The notes beneath the pieces were generated by a model. The model was not told where the DNA came from, did not search any database, and saw only the letters and a list, made by a program, of their open reading frames with translations. Of a DNA stretch of 64,000 bases, positions 1-8,866 are shown piece after piece. Position numbers and translations under genes: made by a program. Each line of letters begins with the position of its first letter. The stretch's first letter is position 1. The stretch comes from Bradyrhizobium sp. LTSP849 (lineage in GTDB: Bacteria; Pseudomonadota; Alphaproteobacteria; Rhizobiales; Xanthobacteraceae), in contig NZ_JYMR01000050.1 in assembly GCF_000938255.1 (NCBI RefSeq), forward strand, positions 124,001 to 188,000, read 5' to 3'.

Positions 1-829
1 GCACGCTCATCAGCGGCTCGCCGGTTGGCCGTCGCGCCATGTTTGTTTCGCGCCGCGGCAGGGCATCGATCAGTTGGCGGGTGTAGGCTTCGCGCGGCGC
101 GGTCAGGATTTGTTCGGTGGTGCCGGCTTCGACCACCTTGCCCTTCTGCATCACGACGGCGCGCTGGGTATAGCGGGCGACCAGGCCAAGGTTGTGGGTG
201 ATCAGCATCACCGAGGTGCCATGGTCGGTGGCCAGGCCGACCATCAGGTCGAGCACTTCGCGCTGGGTCAACGTGTCAAGCGCAGTGGTCGGCTCGTCGG
301 CGATCAGGAGTTTTGGCCGCAGCAACATCACCGATGCCAGCATGATCCGTTGCCGCATGCCGCCGGAGAATTCGTGCGGATAGGCGTCGAAGGTGCGCGC
401 GGGATCGCGAATCTGCACGCGCTCCAGCATGTCGAGGCAACGCTGTTTGATTTCCTTCTTTGGCAACGGCGTATGCAGGCCGAGCCCCTCGGCCATTTGT
501 GCCCCGACGCTGATCGCCGGATTGAGCGACACCATCGGCTCCTGAAAGACCATGCCGACCACCGGTCCGCGCAAGGCGCGTAGCCGCCTGGGCGAGAGCT
601 TTGCCAGATCTTCGCCGTCGAGCGCGATGCGCCCGCCGCTCTGACGCAAGCCCGGCGGAAGCAAACCGAGTACGGTGCGCGCCGCGACCGTCTTGCCGCT
701 GCCGGACTCGCCGACGATCGCCAGGAATTCGCCGCGCGCGATGTCGAAGGAGATATCGTCGACAACTGCCTCGCCGGTACGTGCAGCCTCGATACGAAGA
801 TTCTCGACCGTCAGCAGCGGTGTGGTCAT
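1..829 (-). CDS. Dipeptide/oligopeptide ABC transporter ATP-binding protein (partial, 3' end outside window)
   Basis: Reading leftward from an ATG at 829, the frame stays open for 276 codons to the window edge, so the C-terminus is missing. Nucleotide-binding domain motifs are all present: Walker A GESGSGKT (40-47), Q-loop Q96, signature FSGGM (154-158), Walker B LLIADEP (174-180) and switch His212 in ITHN. The family (DppD/OppD) powers import of peptides or related solutes from the cytoplasmic face. The start overlaps the stop of the upstream permease by ATGA, so translation is coupled. Because the right end is cut, I cannot tell whether this is a single ~330-residue subunit or a fused two-ATPase protein. 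Confidence 0.93.
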   Translation of the reverse strand, partial: MTTPLLTVENLRIEAARTGEAVVDDISFDIARGEFLAIVGESGSGKTVAARTVLGLLPPGLRQSGGRIALDGEDLAKLSPRRLRALRGPVVGMVFQEPMVSLNPAISVGAQMAEGLGLHTPLPKKEIKQRCLDMLERVQIRDPARTFDAYPHEFSGGMRQRIMLASVMLLRPKLLIADEPTTALDTLTQREVLDLMVGLATDHGTSVMLITHNLGLVARYTQRAVVMQKGKVVEAGTTEQILTAPREAYTRQLIDALPRRETNMARRPTGEPLMSV

Positions 830-1638
830 CCCTGCACCATCCGGGGATCGAGGCGGTCGCGCAGGGAGTCGCCGAGCAGGTTAATGCCAAGCAAGGTGAG
901 GGCAATGCAGAGACCCGGCGCGATGCTGAGCCAGGCGGCGCTCTCCATATAGGGGCGGCTTGCCGCCAGCAGATTGCCCCAGGTCGGCGCCGGTGGCGGT
1001 ACGCCGAGCCCGAGGAAGCTGAGTGCGCTCTCCGCCAGCAGCACCCAGCCGAACATGCTGGTTGCGAGCACGGCGACCGGAGCGAGGCTGTTGGGCAGCA
1101 CGTGCCGCGCCATCGAATAGAGTTCGGAATTGCCGATGACGCGGGAGGCCTCGATATATTCCTTTTCCCGAATCGACAGCACGGTGCCGCGTACCACCCG
1201 CACCACCGAGGGGATGTAGGCGATGCCGAGCGCCAGTACGATGCCGAACTTGTTGGCGCCGGTCACGATCATCACCGCCAGCGCCAGCAGAATGCCGGGA
1301 AAGGCCAACAGGGCGTCGTTGGCGGCCATGATGACGCGATCGGTCCAGCCGCGCAGGTAGCCGGTGAGCACGCCGATGACCGCGCCGATCATAACGGCAA
1401 AGGTCACCGTCAGCACCGATACCAGCACGCTGGTTGCGGCACCGGCCATGATGCGGCTGAGCATATCGCGGCCGAACTCGTCGGTGCCGAGCCAATAGAG
1501 CGCGGATGGCGGTTGCAGGCGGGCGCGCAGATTGACCTTCAGTGGATCGAACGGGGTCCAGAACGCAGCCGTGGCGGCGGTCGCGAAGAGAACGCCGATC
1601 AGCAAGCCGCCGATGGCGGTATTGGCGCGCATCTTCAT
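826..1638 (-). CDS. ABC transporter permease, DppC/OppC type
   Basis: 270 residues, the normal length for a DppC-type inner-membrane permease. One N-terminal membrane segment (about 8-26) is followed by the family motif GTDEFGRD (51-58), then a BPD_transp_1 core with about five more hydrophobic segments. The cytoplasmic EAA loop that docks on the ATPase lies near 160-183 and ends in HVLPN. It overlaps both neighbours by four bases (permease B upstream, ATPase downstream), which indicates a translationally coupled operon. The substrate cannot be read from the permease; the operon's hydrolase and binding protein suggest a peptide- or amide-like solute. Confidence 0.95.
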   Translation of the reverse strand: MKMRANTAIGGLLIGVLFATAATAAFWTPFDPLKVNLRARLQPPSALYWLGTDEFGRDMLSRIMAGAATSVLVSVLTVTFAVMIGAVIGVLTGYLRGWTDRVIMAANDALLAFPGILLALAVMIVTGANKFGIVLALGIAYIPSVVRVVRGTVLSIREKEYIEASRVIGNSELYSMARHVLPNSLAPVAVLATSMFGWVLLAESALSFLGLGVPPPAPTWGNLLAASRPYMESAAWLSIAPGLCIALTLLGINLLGDSLRDRLDPRMVQG

Positions 1639-2585
1639 TCAGCGGCCACCCGAGGATCGAACAGGGGATAGCAGAGATCGACGACGAGATTGACGACGAC
1701 GTAAATCACGGCCGTGAACAACAGGCAGCCCTGTACGACCGGATAGTCGCGAGCGAAGATCGAATCGACCAGCAGCCGGCCAAGCCCGGGCAGCGTGAAC
1801 ACGGTTTCGATCACGGCGATACCGCCGAGCAGATGACCAAGCACAAGGCCGATCAGGGTCCAGGTTGGGGCAAAGGCGTTGGGCAGCACGTGACGGGCAA
1901 GCACCCGCCATTCCGGCGCGCCCTTGGCCCGCGCATGCGTCACGTATTCCAGCCGCAACACTTCGATCGAGCTGGCGCGCGACATGCGGGTCAGCGCGCC
2001 GATCTCGATCATCGCGAGCGTCGCGATCGGCAGGATGATAAATGTAATGGCCTGGCCGAAATTCTCGCTGAACGGGACGTAGCCGATCACCGGCAGCCAT
2101 TTCAGCTTCAGGCCGAACAGCAGCAACAGCAACAGTCCCAGCCAGAAGCTCGGAATTGACAGCAGCAGGGTCGCGCCTGCGGTGATGGCAAGGTCGGCCG
2201 CCTTGTTCTGTCGCCACGCCGCGATCAGCCCGGCCGGTACCGCCACGCATGCGGCGATCGTCACCGCGACGAGGACGATGATCGCACTGACCTGGAATCG
2301 CTCGAGGATCAAGGGCAGCACGGCGAGCCCATTGGTGATCGAATGACCGAAATCGCCGACTGCGACCTTTGCAAGCCAATAGCCGAATTGAACCGGGATC
2401 GACTGATCTAGCCCCATTTGCCGGCGCAGCGCGTCCACCTGCGCAGGATCTGCGCTGTCGCCCAACATCACCTGCACCGGATCGCCGGGGATCAGACGCA
2501 CCAGCGCGAACACGGCGATCGCGACCAGCAATAAGGTTGGAATGGTCATCGCGAGCCGTCTGACGAGATACCCCAACATCAGCAT
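1635..2585 (-). CDS. ABC transporter permease, DppB/OppB type
   Basis: 316 residues from the ATG at 2585. A longer reading to 2654 is possible but would overlap the binding-protein gene, so I prefer the ATG inside the 16-bp gap; another ATG lies two codons later. The N-terminus MLMLGYLVRRL is typical of DppB proteins, with a first membrane segment (about residues 11-29), then RLIPGDP and the BPD_transp_1 domain. The EAA loop (ARAKGAPEWRVLARHVLPN) is well kept. It pairs with the downstream DppC-type permease to form the membrane pore. It is part of the five-gene minus-strand operon starting at 5348. Confidence 0.93.
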   Translation of the reverse strand: MLMLGYLVRRLAMTIPTLLLVAIAVFALVRLIPGDPVQVMLGDSADPAQVDALRRQMGLDQSIPVQFGYWLAKVAVGDFGHSITNGLAVLPLILERFQVSAIIVLVAVTIAACVAVPAGLIAAWRQNKAADLAITAGATLLLSIPSFWLGLLLLLLFGLKLKWLPVIGYVPFSENFGQAITFIILPIATLAMIEIGALTRMSRASSIEVLRLEYVTHARAKGAPEWRVLARHVLPNAFAPTWTLIGLVLGHLLGGIAVIETVFTLPGLGRLLVDSIFARDYPVVQGCLLFTAVIYVVVNLVVDLCYPLFDPRVAAE

Positions 2586-2601
2586 CGTCCCATCGCCTGC
2601 G

Positions 2602-4185
2602 TCATTGCAGGCTGACACCCCAGAAACGTGGCTCCGGGTAGAGCCAGCCGGCATAGCCCTTCACATTGTTGCGCAGCGCCGCGAGTTCCGAACCGTTGAA
2701 CAGCACGATCATCGGCACGTCAGCGATAAAGCGGCGGTGCATGTCATCGAACAGCGCCTGCCGCTTGGCGGTGTCGATGGTCAGCATCGACTGCCGCAGC
2801 ATTTCCTGGGCTTCCGGATTGTCCCAGACTTTGCGGGGCTGGGTCGCTTTCGGCCCGGTCAGCATTTCGAAGCTGAGCGAGGGGTCGAGACGGGCCGAAT
2901 AGACGAAGGCCATCGCCTGGTAGTCGCCCTTGCTGTAGCGGTCGAGCTGCGTCGCCCAGTCGAGCACTTCGATGTCGATTTTCAGCCCGACGGCTTGCGC
3001 CATCGCCTGCACCAGCACGGCTGAGTCGAACACGAAGCTGTAGCGCTTGTTGGCGATCATTTTAATGGGCTGGCCCTTGTAGCCAGCTTCGATGAGCAGT
3101 TTCTTGGCCTGTGCGATATCCTGGGTGTAGCCCTGATCTTCGACGGCGCCGTGGAACGGGCTGCCGATAGGGAGCGCCGAGTTGTTGGCACTGGCAGTAC
3201 CCTGCATCACCACATCGGCAATTTCCTTGGTGTCGAGAGAGAGCGCCAGCGCGCGGCGGATCCGGACGTCCTTGAGCAGCGGATCATTACTTTGCAACAG
3301 GATACCGGTGAGGCCGAGCGCCGGCGTAACGCTGAGTTTTACATCAGCGTGGGTCTTCAGCTCTTCGAGTTCCGGAATCGACAGGCTATTGATGATGTCG
3401 AGCGAGCCGCTCAGCAGCCCGGCCTTGGCGGCGGAACTGTCGGGAATAATGTTGATGCGGACCTTGTCGACCTCGACCTTCTTGGCACCCGTATAGCCAT
3501 CGCGCGGCTCGGTGCGCGAGGCATAATCGTCGAAACGGATCAGGTCGACGTATTGACCGCGCTTCCATTCGCCCAGTTTGAAGGGACCGGTGGCGATCGG
3601 CACATTCCACTTGCCGTCAGGCCCGACCGAGTCGCGGTGCAGGATCGCGGTCTGTCCGCAATCGGGCCGCGCCAGTGTACCGAGGAACAGCGCCGTCGCC
3701 CGCTCCAACCTGATCACTACGGTTCGAGGATCGGTTGCTTCCACGCCGATGATCTTTGTGATGCCGCTATCGGAAAACTCCGACAGGCAACGCCATTGTG
3801 TCGCGGGATCGAGCCAACGTTTGAACGACCAAACGACGTCGTCGGCGGTCATGATCGAGCCGTTGTGGAACTTGACGCCCGCGCGCAGGTGAAATGTGTA
3901 GGTCTTGCCGTCCTCGGAGGTGTCCCAGCTTTCCGCCAGCATCGGGCCGATCGAGGTATCCTCGCGGAATGCAACCAAACCTTCGACCACATGTCCCATC
4001 ACGCCATCCGTGTTGGCGTCGCGATTGGTACCGGGATCGGTCGAGCGGATGTCCGCGTTGAAACGTGCACGCAGCACGCCTCCGGCCGCGAGCGCCGGAA
4101 CTGCCGCCACACAGGTCAGCGAAAGCGCCAAGCCGGCCGACATCGCCAGGGTAGTGAATGCGGCGATGCCCCGGTTGCTGCGCAT
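2602..4185 (-). CDS. Extracellular solute-binding protein, family 5 (DppA/OppA-like)
   Basis: 527 residues from the ATG at 4185, whose A is also the last base of the upstream TGA stop (TGATG overlap). A Sec signal peptide is evident (basic RSNRG, hydrophobic stretch, cleavage after ALA near 34). The mature part starts GGVLRARFNADIRSTDPG and carries family-5 signatures such as LAESWDTSEDGKTYTFHLRAGVKFHNG. It should bind the solute in the periplasm and hand it to the two permeases encoded directly downstream. It resembles the second family-5 protein at 6426-7970 closely in layout (shared LEVLDWATQLDRY-like segment), so the two are paralogues. Confidence 0.95.
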   Translation of the reverse strand: MRSNRGIAAFTTLAMSAGLALSLTCVAAVPALAAGGVLRARFNADIRSTDPGTNRDANTDGVMGHVVEGLVAFREDTSIGPMLAESWDTSEDGKTYTFHLRAGVKFHNGSIMTADDVVWSFKRWLDPATQWRCLSEFSDSGITKIIGVEATDPRTVVIRLERATALFLGTLARPDCGQTAILHRDSVGPDGKWNVPIATGPFKLGEWKRGQYVDLIRFDDYASRTEPRDGYTGAKKVEVDKVRINIIPDSSAAKAGLLSGSLDIINSLSIPELEELKTHADVKLSVTPALGLTGILLQSNDPLLKDVRIRRALALSLDTKEIADVVMQGTASANNSALPIGSPFHGAVEDQGYTQDIAQAKKLLIEAGYKGQPIKMIANKRYSFVFDSAVLVQAMAQAVGLKIDIEVLDWATQLDRYSKGDYQAMAFVYSARLDPSLSFEMLTGPKATQPRKVWDNPEAQEMLRQSMLTIDTAKRQALFDDMHRRFIADVPMIVLFNGSELAALRNNVKGYAGWLYPEPRFWGVSLQ

Positions 4186-5348
4186 CAAACGGCCTTGGTC
4201 GTCGCTTGCGGGTCGCCGCCCGGGAGGGCGGCCCTGGCCACGTCAAGCGTGTAGGTCGTAAACTGGCGATTGAGCGCGGGCAGGGGGGCGACTTCCATTA
4301 CGCCACGCGCGGGTTCCATCAGGATCATCGCCACCGTGGCACTGAGGTTGTTGCTGAGATTGCGTCGCGGTGGCCGGCACACCGCCCAGGGTGTCGCGAA
4401 ATCGTCGAACAACGCGTCCTTCACGGCATCCAGCGTAATGGACCCGATCTGCGGTTCGAGAATTCCGCGCACGCGGATGTCGCGATAAAGGCTGTCGGGG
4501 GTGTTGGCGATGCCGGTGTCCTTCAGCTTGCCAAGCGCCACGGGGCTGACGAAGTGGTTGGCGTGCACCAAGAGCCCGCGATCCGGGTGCACCTGAAACG
4601 TCTCGTCGGGAGCGCATTCGAAGTCGATCGCGACACCCCCGCAATGGCTGACGATCATGTTGTTGGCGGCGGATTTCTTGGTGCAGTAGACGGCGCGCAT
4701 GGCAAGCGCCAGATGCTCACACTCGAGCACCTTGCGGCGGATCAGCGCGAGCGGAACGCCAACTTCGCGATAGTCGCGATCGGACTCCAGGTAATTCGCG
4801 GTGATGGCGATGCCGACGGCGTTGAAGCCGCAGCGACCGAGCGCGCCGGCCTCGGTGAAGGTCATAAGGTCGGGCCCATCGTCGCGGCGTACCTTGAGCA
4901 CGACCGCGGTTTCGGCGCATTCGCGTTTCCAGTCCCAGTTCTGGGCATGGATCAAGCGTCCGGCCTTGGTCGCCTGCGGCAACACGACAACACCGGTGCA
5001 GCCGTCAGGGTCTTCATTGGCGGCCAGACGTGCGCGCAGGTCCGGGCGGGCGGCGAGCTTGAGGATCTCGGTCCGGGCGTTGAGCAACACCACATCCTCG
5101 AAAGGCACGCCCGCGCCTTCGGCGATGCCATGCATCTCCTCGATATAGCTCGGCTCGAAGGCTTCGATGACCGGCAGATAGTCTCGCACCAGCGCGGCAA
5201 CGCCGGCGCTGTCAAGCGAGAGCTCCTTCAGCTGAGCGAAATAGTGCGACGTTCCCTTGCGAATGCGTTCGGCAGCCTGGCGGCCATATTGCTGGCCGCG
5301 CTCACGGGGCGGTCCGGAAATCTCGATCAGGGGAAACGGTTCAACCAT
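4185..5348 (-). CDS. C45-family autoproteolytic acyltransferase/hydrolase (acyl-CoA:6-APA acyltransferase-like)
   Basis: 387 residues from the ATG at 5348; a GTG two codons upstream (5354) is an alternative. The fold is that of isopenicillin-N / acyl-CoA:6-aminopenicillanate acyltransferase, an Ntn hydrolase that cuts itself before a Cys. The expected Gly-Cys junction is visible as DPDGCTGVVV with Cys117, followed by AQNWDW and a conserved NANHFVSP-like segment (LLVHANHF). Family members hydrolyse or transfer N-acyl groups, including amides and beta-lactam side chains. There is no signal peptide, so it acts in the cytoplasm, probably on what the downstream ABC importer brings in. It is the first gene of the operon, divergent from a GntR regulator. 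Confidence 0.88.
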   Translation of the reverse strand: MVEPFPLIEISGPPRERGQQYGRQAAERIRKGTSHYFAQLKELSLDSAGVAALVRDYLPVIEAFEPSYIEEMHGIAEGAGVPFEDVVLLNARTEILKLAARPDLRARLAANEDPDGCTGVVVLPQATKAGRLIHAQNWDWKRECAETAVVLKVRRDDGPDLMTFTEAGALGRCGFNAVGIAITANYLESDRDYREVGVPLALIRRKVLECEHLALAMRAVYCTKKSAANNMIVSHCGGVAIDFECAPDETFQVHPDRGLLVHANHFVSPVALGKLKDTGIANTPDSLYRDIRVRGILEPQIGSITLDAVKDALFDDFATPWAVCRPPRRNLSNNLSATVAMILMEPARGVMEVAPLPALNRQFTTYTLDVARAALPGGDPQATTKAV

Positions 5349-5404
5349 CGACACGGCCCGCTTTCGGGTTGCAATCGGGCAAGCCTAATGTATTTTGTCA
5401 TTCC
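5349..5404. promoter_or_regulatory. Divergent promoter region between the C45 operon and GntR regulator
   Basis: Only 56 bp separate the two divergent start codons, so both promoters and any GntR operator must lie here or inside the genes. The AT-rich part near the regulator contains TAATGTATTTTG; the matching spacer of the second module contains TAATGTAACAAAG on the opposite strand. The shared TAATGTA could be a half-site, but this is weak evidence. Confidence 0.4.
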
Positions 5405-6361
5405 ATGAAACAAAAAAGTTTAGCGCGGCGGATTGCACCGTCTCGGCTGCAGAATGAACTGCGGGCAGGCATTCTCGCGGTCATCAGGGCCGACCTCTTG
5501 GAGCCCGGCGCGCGGCTTGGTGAAGTTGCTTTGGCGGAGCGTCTGCAGGTCTCGCGGACGCCGGTGCGTGCGGCACTCGTGCACCTCGCGCGGCGCGGGC
5601 TGGTGCGGCCGGGCAAGCGTGGCGGTTATTTCGTTGCCGAAGCGGCACTTGCCGCCCGCAAGACGACGCCACGGCAACCAGGGCCGACCGACGCCGACCG
5701 ACTGTTTCTGGCGATCGCGCGGGATCGCCGCGCCGGTAAATTGCTCGAGGAGGTGTCCGAAGGCGATCTGATCCGTCGTTACGATGTGACGCGGGCCACC
5801 GTGCAGCAGGTGCTGGTGCGGCTCAGCGAAGTCACCGCCGTGCAGCGCAAGCCGGGACATGGCTGGCGATTCCTGCCGACCATTTCGGATCCGAAGGCGC
5901 GCGCGGAAAGTTATCGCCTTCGCCGGATCATCGAGCCTGCGGCGCTGCTCGAACCGGGCTATCGGCTCGCGCCGGGCTGGATCGAAGATATGCGCGAGCG
6001 GCACCAGGACATGCTCGCAACGCCGTGGAGTGAAACGACGAGCATTGCGCTCTACGAGATGAATGCGCAATTCCATGAGGGGCTCGTGGCAGGCGCGCAC
6101 AACCGATATTTGCTGGTCGCGATCCAGCAGCAGAATCGGCTGCGGCGTTTCTCGAACTATGACTGGACGCACGGCCACGAGCGGGTCGTCGTCTCTTGCC
6201 GCGAGCATCTGCAAATCCTCGATCGCCTCGAAACGGAAGACCGCGAGAGCGCCGCAGCCCTCATGCGTCAGCACCTCGATGCAGCGGCCAAACTCGCCAT
6301 CCATGGCGTCGTTCCCGGCAGTTCGCTCATTGGAAGGAGAGTTCGCGCGGCGATCACCTGA
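5405..6361 (+). CDS. GntR-family regulator with two winged-helix domains and FCD domain
   Basis: 318 residues from the ATG at 5405 (MKQKSLARR). The first winged helix-turn-helix covers about 15-78 (LQVSRTPVRAALVHLARRGLV, typical GntR recognition helix). A second winged-helix-like segment covers about 97-158 (DLIRRYDVTRATVQQVLVRL), and an FCD effector domain about 168-300 with the His-containing EMNAQFHEG and REHLQI segments. Ordinary FadR-type GntR proteins have one winged helix and about 220-250 residues. It lies divergent to the C45/ABC operon and probably represses it until a ligand binds. A paralogue with the same unusual layout is at 10427-11317. Confidence 0.93.
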   Translation: MKQKSLARRIAPSRLQNELRAGILAVIRADLLEPGARLGEVALAERLQVSRTPVRAALVHLARRGLVRPGKRGGYFVAEAALAARKTTPRQPGPTDADRLFLAIARDRRAGKLLEEVSEGDLIRRYDVTRATVQQVLVRLSEVTAVQRKPGHGWRFLPTISDPKARAESYRLRRIIEPAALLEPGYRLAPGWIEDMRERHQDMLATPWSETTSIALYEMNAQFHEGLVAGAHNRYLLVAIQQQNRLRRFSNYDWTHGHERVVVSCREHLQILDRLETEDRESAAALMRQHLDAAAKLAIHGVVPGSSLIGRRVRAAIT

Positions 6362-6425
6362 CGCATGGATCGACTGCGAAACCCCAGAGTTTTGATGTGG
6401 TATCGCCATCGCCGGCGCGGGGGTA

Positions 6426-7970
6426 CTACCGATCCTTCCAAACCCCCCATGTCATCGTCTTGTTCGCAGCCCAGATCTTGTAGTTTTTCACGCTGGGGCT
6501 CACACCCTCAATCACGGGATCATAATAAAGGCCGACAATCGGCACCTGCTCCTGCACCATGGCGTGGAGCTTCTTGAACGCGGCCTTGCGATCGGAAGCA
6601 TTTGTTGAAGCAGTGGAGCTGGCGAGAATCCTGATCGCGTTGGGGTCTTCCCACTGAGCCCAGGCATTTGCAGACTTGTCGCCGATCCAGGAGGCATACA
6701 TCTGGCTCGGATCGAAGCGAGCAGAATAGCCGAACGATTGGAGCTGGAAATTACCCTTGAGATAGCGGTCAAGTTGGGTGGCCCAGTCGAGCACCTCAAG
6801 CTCTGCCTTGAATCCCGCCTGCGCAAGCATCGCCTGTATCAGGATGGAATTTTGATACATCCTGGAATAGCGCTTGTTGGTCTGGATCTTGATCGTTTGG
6901 CCGGCATAGCCGGCCTCGCGGGCCAGTCCCTGTGCCTGTTTCGGATCATAGGTGGGCCATGCCGCAAAACTGTCGTCGTAGAAACTGCTGGAGTCGCTGA
7001 CGCTCGATGAGTTAGCCTGGCTCAAGCCGGCCGTGCCCACCTCTGCCAGTTCGGCGCGGTTTATCGCATGCGCCAGAGCCAGCCGCATCTTGGGGTTGGA
7101 AAACAACGGATCGGTCGTCTGGACGAGCAAAGCGGCCCAGCTCAAGCCGGGAGTATTGAAGATGGTGACCCCGCGCTGCTTGAGATTCGGCGCCCGTTCC
7201 GGCGCGATCTCCGGCGTGACGTCGATGGCGCCTGTCTGCAAGGCGGCCTCCGCAACGCTGTCATCGGGAATGACGCGGAACACGACTTTGTCGACATACA
7301 CGACGCGAGCGCCGGAAAAGCCGCTTGGTTCGGCCTTGCTTGGGCTGTAGTCCGCAAACCGTTCGAGCGTGATCGATTCACCGCGCTTCCAGTCTTTCAA
7401 TTTTAGCGGCCCGGTCCCGATCGGTGTCCAACTGGCACCCTCCGCACTGGCGGGATTGCTGACCAGCACGCCGCATTGGATGTTGGCGAGGTTTCCAAGA
7501 AACAGCGCGTTTGGCTCGGCCAGCCGATAGACGATCTGATCCGGCGAGGGAGTCTCCACCGCCTCGACTTTCAAGCCTTGCCCGCCATCGAACGAACGTC
7601 GGCATAGCCAGCCGGGGCTGGCGACCTGCCGATCCCAGCTCCATTTCACGTCAGCTGAGGTTAACGGCGCGCCATTGTGGAAACGGACGCCCGGCCGCAG
7701 CTTGAACGTATAGATCTTGCCATCGTCGGAAACGGTCCAAGAGTCTGCCAGAGCTGGCCCTACGCTCAAATCGGAGCGGTAGGCGACCAACCCTTCGAAG
7801 ATTTGATTCACCACGGTATCCGTCTGGCCATCGCGATTGATGCCGGGCTCGAGGCTGCGGATATCAGAATTCAGACGGACCACGAGCGTTCCGCCGCGAT
7901 GCGGCTGCTCTTGAGCGCGCGCCCATCCCGCCGCCATCACGGTTAGGACAATGATCCAGAACGTTCGCAT
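6426..7970 (-). CDS. Extracellular solute-binding protein, family 5 (second copy)
   Basis: 514 residues from the ATG at 7970, overlapping the TGA of the upstream alpha/beta hydrolase (TGATG). The signal peptide is clear (MRTFWIIVLTVMAAGWARA, cleavage near residue 20). The mature part has VVRLNSDIRSLEPGINRDG and FKLRPGVRFHNGAPL family-5 signatures. It is a paralogue of the protein at 2602-4185. No permease or ATPase genes follow, because the convergent GntR gene ends at 6361. It must therefore either use the permeases of module A or act as a stand-alone receptor. It is the last gene of the amidase operon. Confidence 0.94.
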   Translation of the reverse strand: MRTFWIIVLTVMAAGWARAQEQPHRGGTLVVRLNSDIRSLEPGINRDGQTDTVVNQIFEGLVAYRSDLSVGPALADSWTVSDDGKIYTFKLRPGVRFHNGAPLTSADVKWSWDRQVASPGWLCRRSFDGGQGLKVEAVETPSPDQIVYRLAEPNALFLGNLANIQCGVLVSNPASAEGASWTPIGTGPLKLKDWKRGESITLERFADYSPSKAEPSGFSGARVVYVDKVVFRVIPDDSVAEAALQTGAIDVTPEIAPERAPNLKQRGVTIFNTPGLSWAALLVQTTDPLFSNPKMRLALAHAINRAELAEVGTAGLSQANSSSVSDSSSFYDDSFAAWPTYDPKQAQGLAREAGYAGQTIKIQTNKRYSRMYQNSILIQAMLAQAGFKAELEVLDWATQLDRYLKGNFQLQSFGYSARFDPSQMYASWIGDKSANAWAQWEDPNAIRILASSTASTNASDRKAAFKKLHAMVQEQVPIVGLYYDPVIEGVSPSVKNYKIWAANKTMTWGVWKDR

Positions 7971-8854
7971 CACGGTAATGTCCCTACGGCTTTGTAGTCC
8001 AGCGGCGGACCGGCTTTCCTTTGCGTGTAGAACACGTCGAAGAATGCGTTGATGGCCGGAGCGAGACCGGCCATTCGATGAGCGACGCCGGGCACGACAT
8101 CATGTCGGACCGCAATCCCATTGTGTTGGAAGCTTGATTTCAGCGATACCAATCGCTCCAGGCGGTTGGCGCCAGCCTGCTCGCATCCGGGCATCCAAAG
8201 GACATTTTGCGGCGAGACCGTAATTTCCCAGATATCGGTGTCATCCGCGCCGATAACCATCTGCACCGCGACCTCGCGCATGGCCTCCAGGTCGATCGGC
8301 TTTCTAAAGCATTGTTCGAAATTGCGCACGCCGACCCAGAAATCTCGATCAAAATCCAGCAACGTGACGATGCCGGGCGCGCCGATCGAGACGGCCGAGA
8401 GCCTTTCAGGGTGCAGATAGAGGAAGCGATGGCTGAAATGTCCGCCACCGGAAAAACCCTGCAAAGAGAACCGATCCGATCGGATGCGGTAGCGCGCGGC
8501 GATTTCATCGATCATCGCCAATAGCGCGAGATCGTACCGATATTCGTTTGCGCTCAGCAACTTGTAGCTCGACAGCTCCATCGGCTTCGAGATGCCACCT
8601 GGAAACAGGGGTGCCAGCACGATAAGATCATGTCGCTCCGCCAACTGAACGAATTGCTCTCGGCAACCGGCGATATCGCGGGCGGTACCATGGATTGTAA
8701 CCAGGAGATCGTAACGCCGAGATCCGGCCTCTTCATAGCTGTCGGGCACGTAGAGACAGTATGAGAAGCGCGGATCGTGGGCCGACGCGTAAACCGTCGT
8801 GCGGCCGAAATCATAGTATGAGAGACGATCTCCATGGCCAGGCTCGCGTCGCAT
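7970..8854 (-). CDS. Alpha/beta hydrolase (esterase/depolymerase-like)
   Basis: 294 residues with an alpha/beta-hydrolase fold. An oxyanion-type HG lies in LVTIHGTARD (55-56), the nucleophile elbow is GFSGGG with Ser135, a candidate acid is Asp204/205 in IGADDTD, and His259 is in PGVAHRM. It has no signal peptide. The closest general type is the esterase/PHB-depolymerase-like group that cleaves ester bonds in polyesters or acyl esters; the true substrate is unknown. It lies between an amidase (12 bp upstream) and a binding protein (overlapping stop/start), so it probably acts on the same imported compound or its breakdown product. Confidence 0.88.
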   Translation of the reverse strand: MRREPGHGDRLSYYDFGRTTVYASAHDPRFSYCLYVPDSYEEAGSRRYDLLVTIHGTARDIAGCREQFVQLAERHDLIVLAPLFPGGISKPMELSSYKLLSANEYRYDLALLAMIDEIAARYRIRSDRFSLQGFSGGGHFSHRFLYLHPERLSAVSIGAPGIVTLLDFDRDFWVGVRNFEQCFRKPIDLEAMREVAVQMVIGADDTDIWEITVSPQNVLWMPGCEQAGANRLERLVSLKSSFQHNGIAVRHDVVPGVAHRMAGLAPAINAFFDVFYTQRKAGPPLDYKAVGTLP

Positions 8855-8866
8855 ATCGTGTTTTCC

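Noticed and set aside
601..1671. 356-codon plus-strand frame opposite the DppC-type permease
   Set aside because: Antisense shadow; composition is low-complexity and no domain is recognisable.
3151..5408. Long plus-strand frames opposite the binding-protein and C45 genes (3151-4254 and 4158-5408)
   Set aside because: They are antisense to genes with clear domains, rich in Arg/His/Gly typical of GC-rich shadow frames, and have no ribosome-binding sites.
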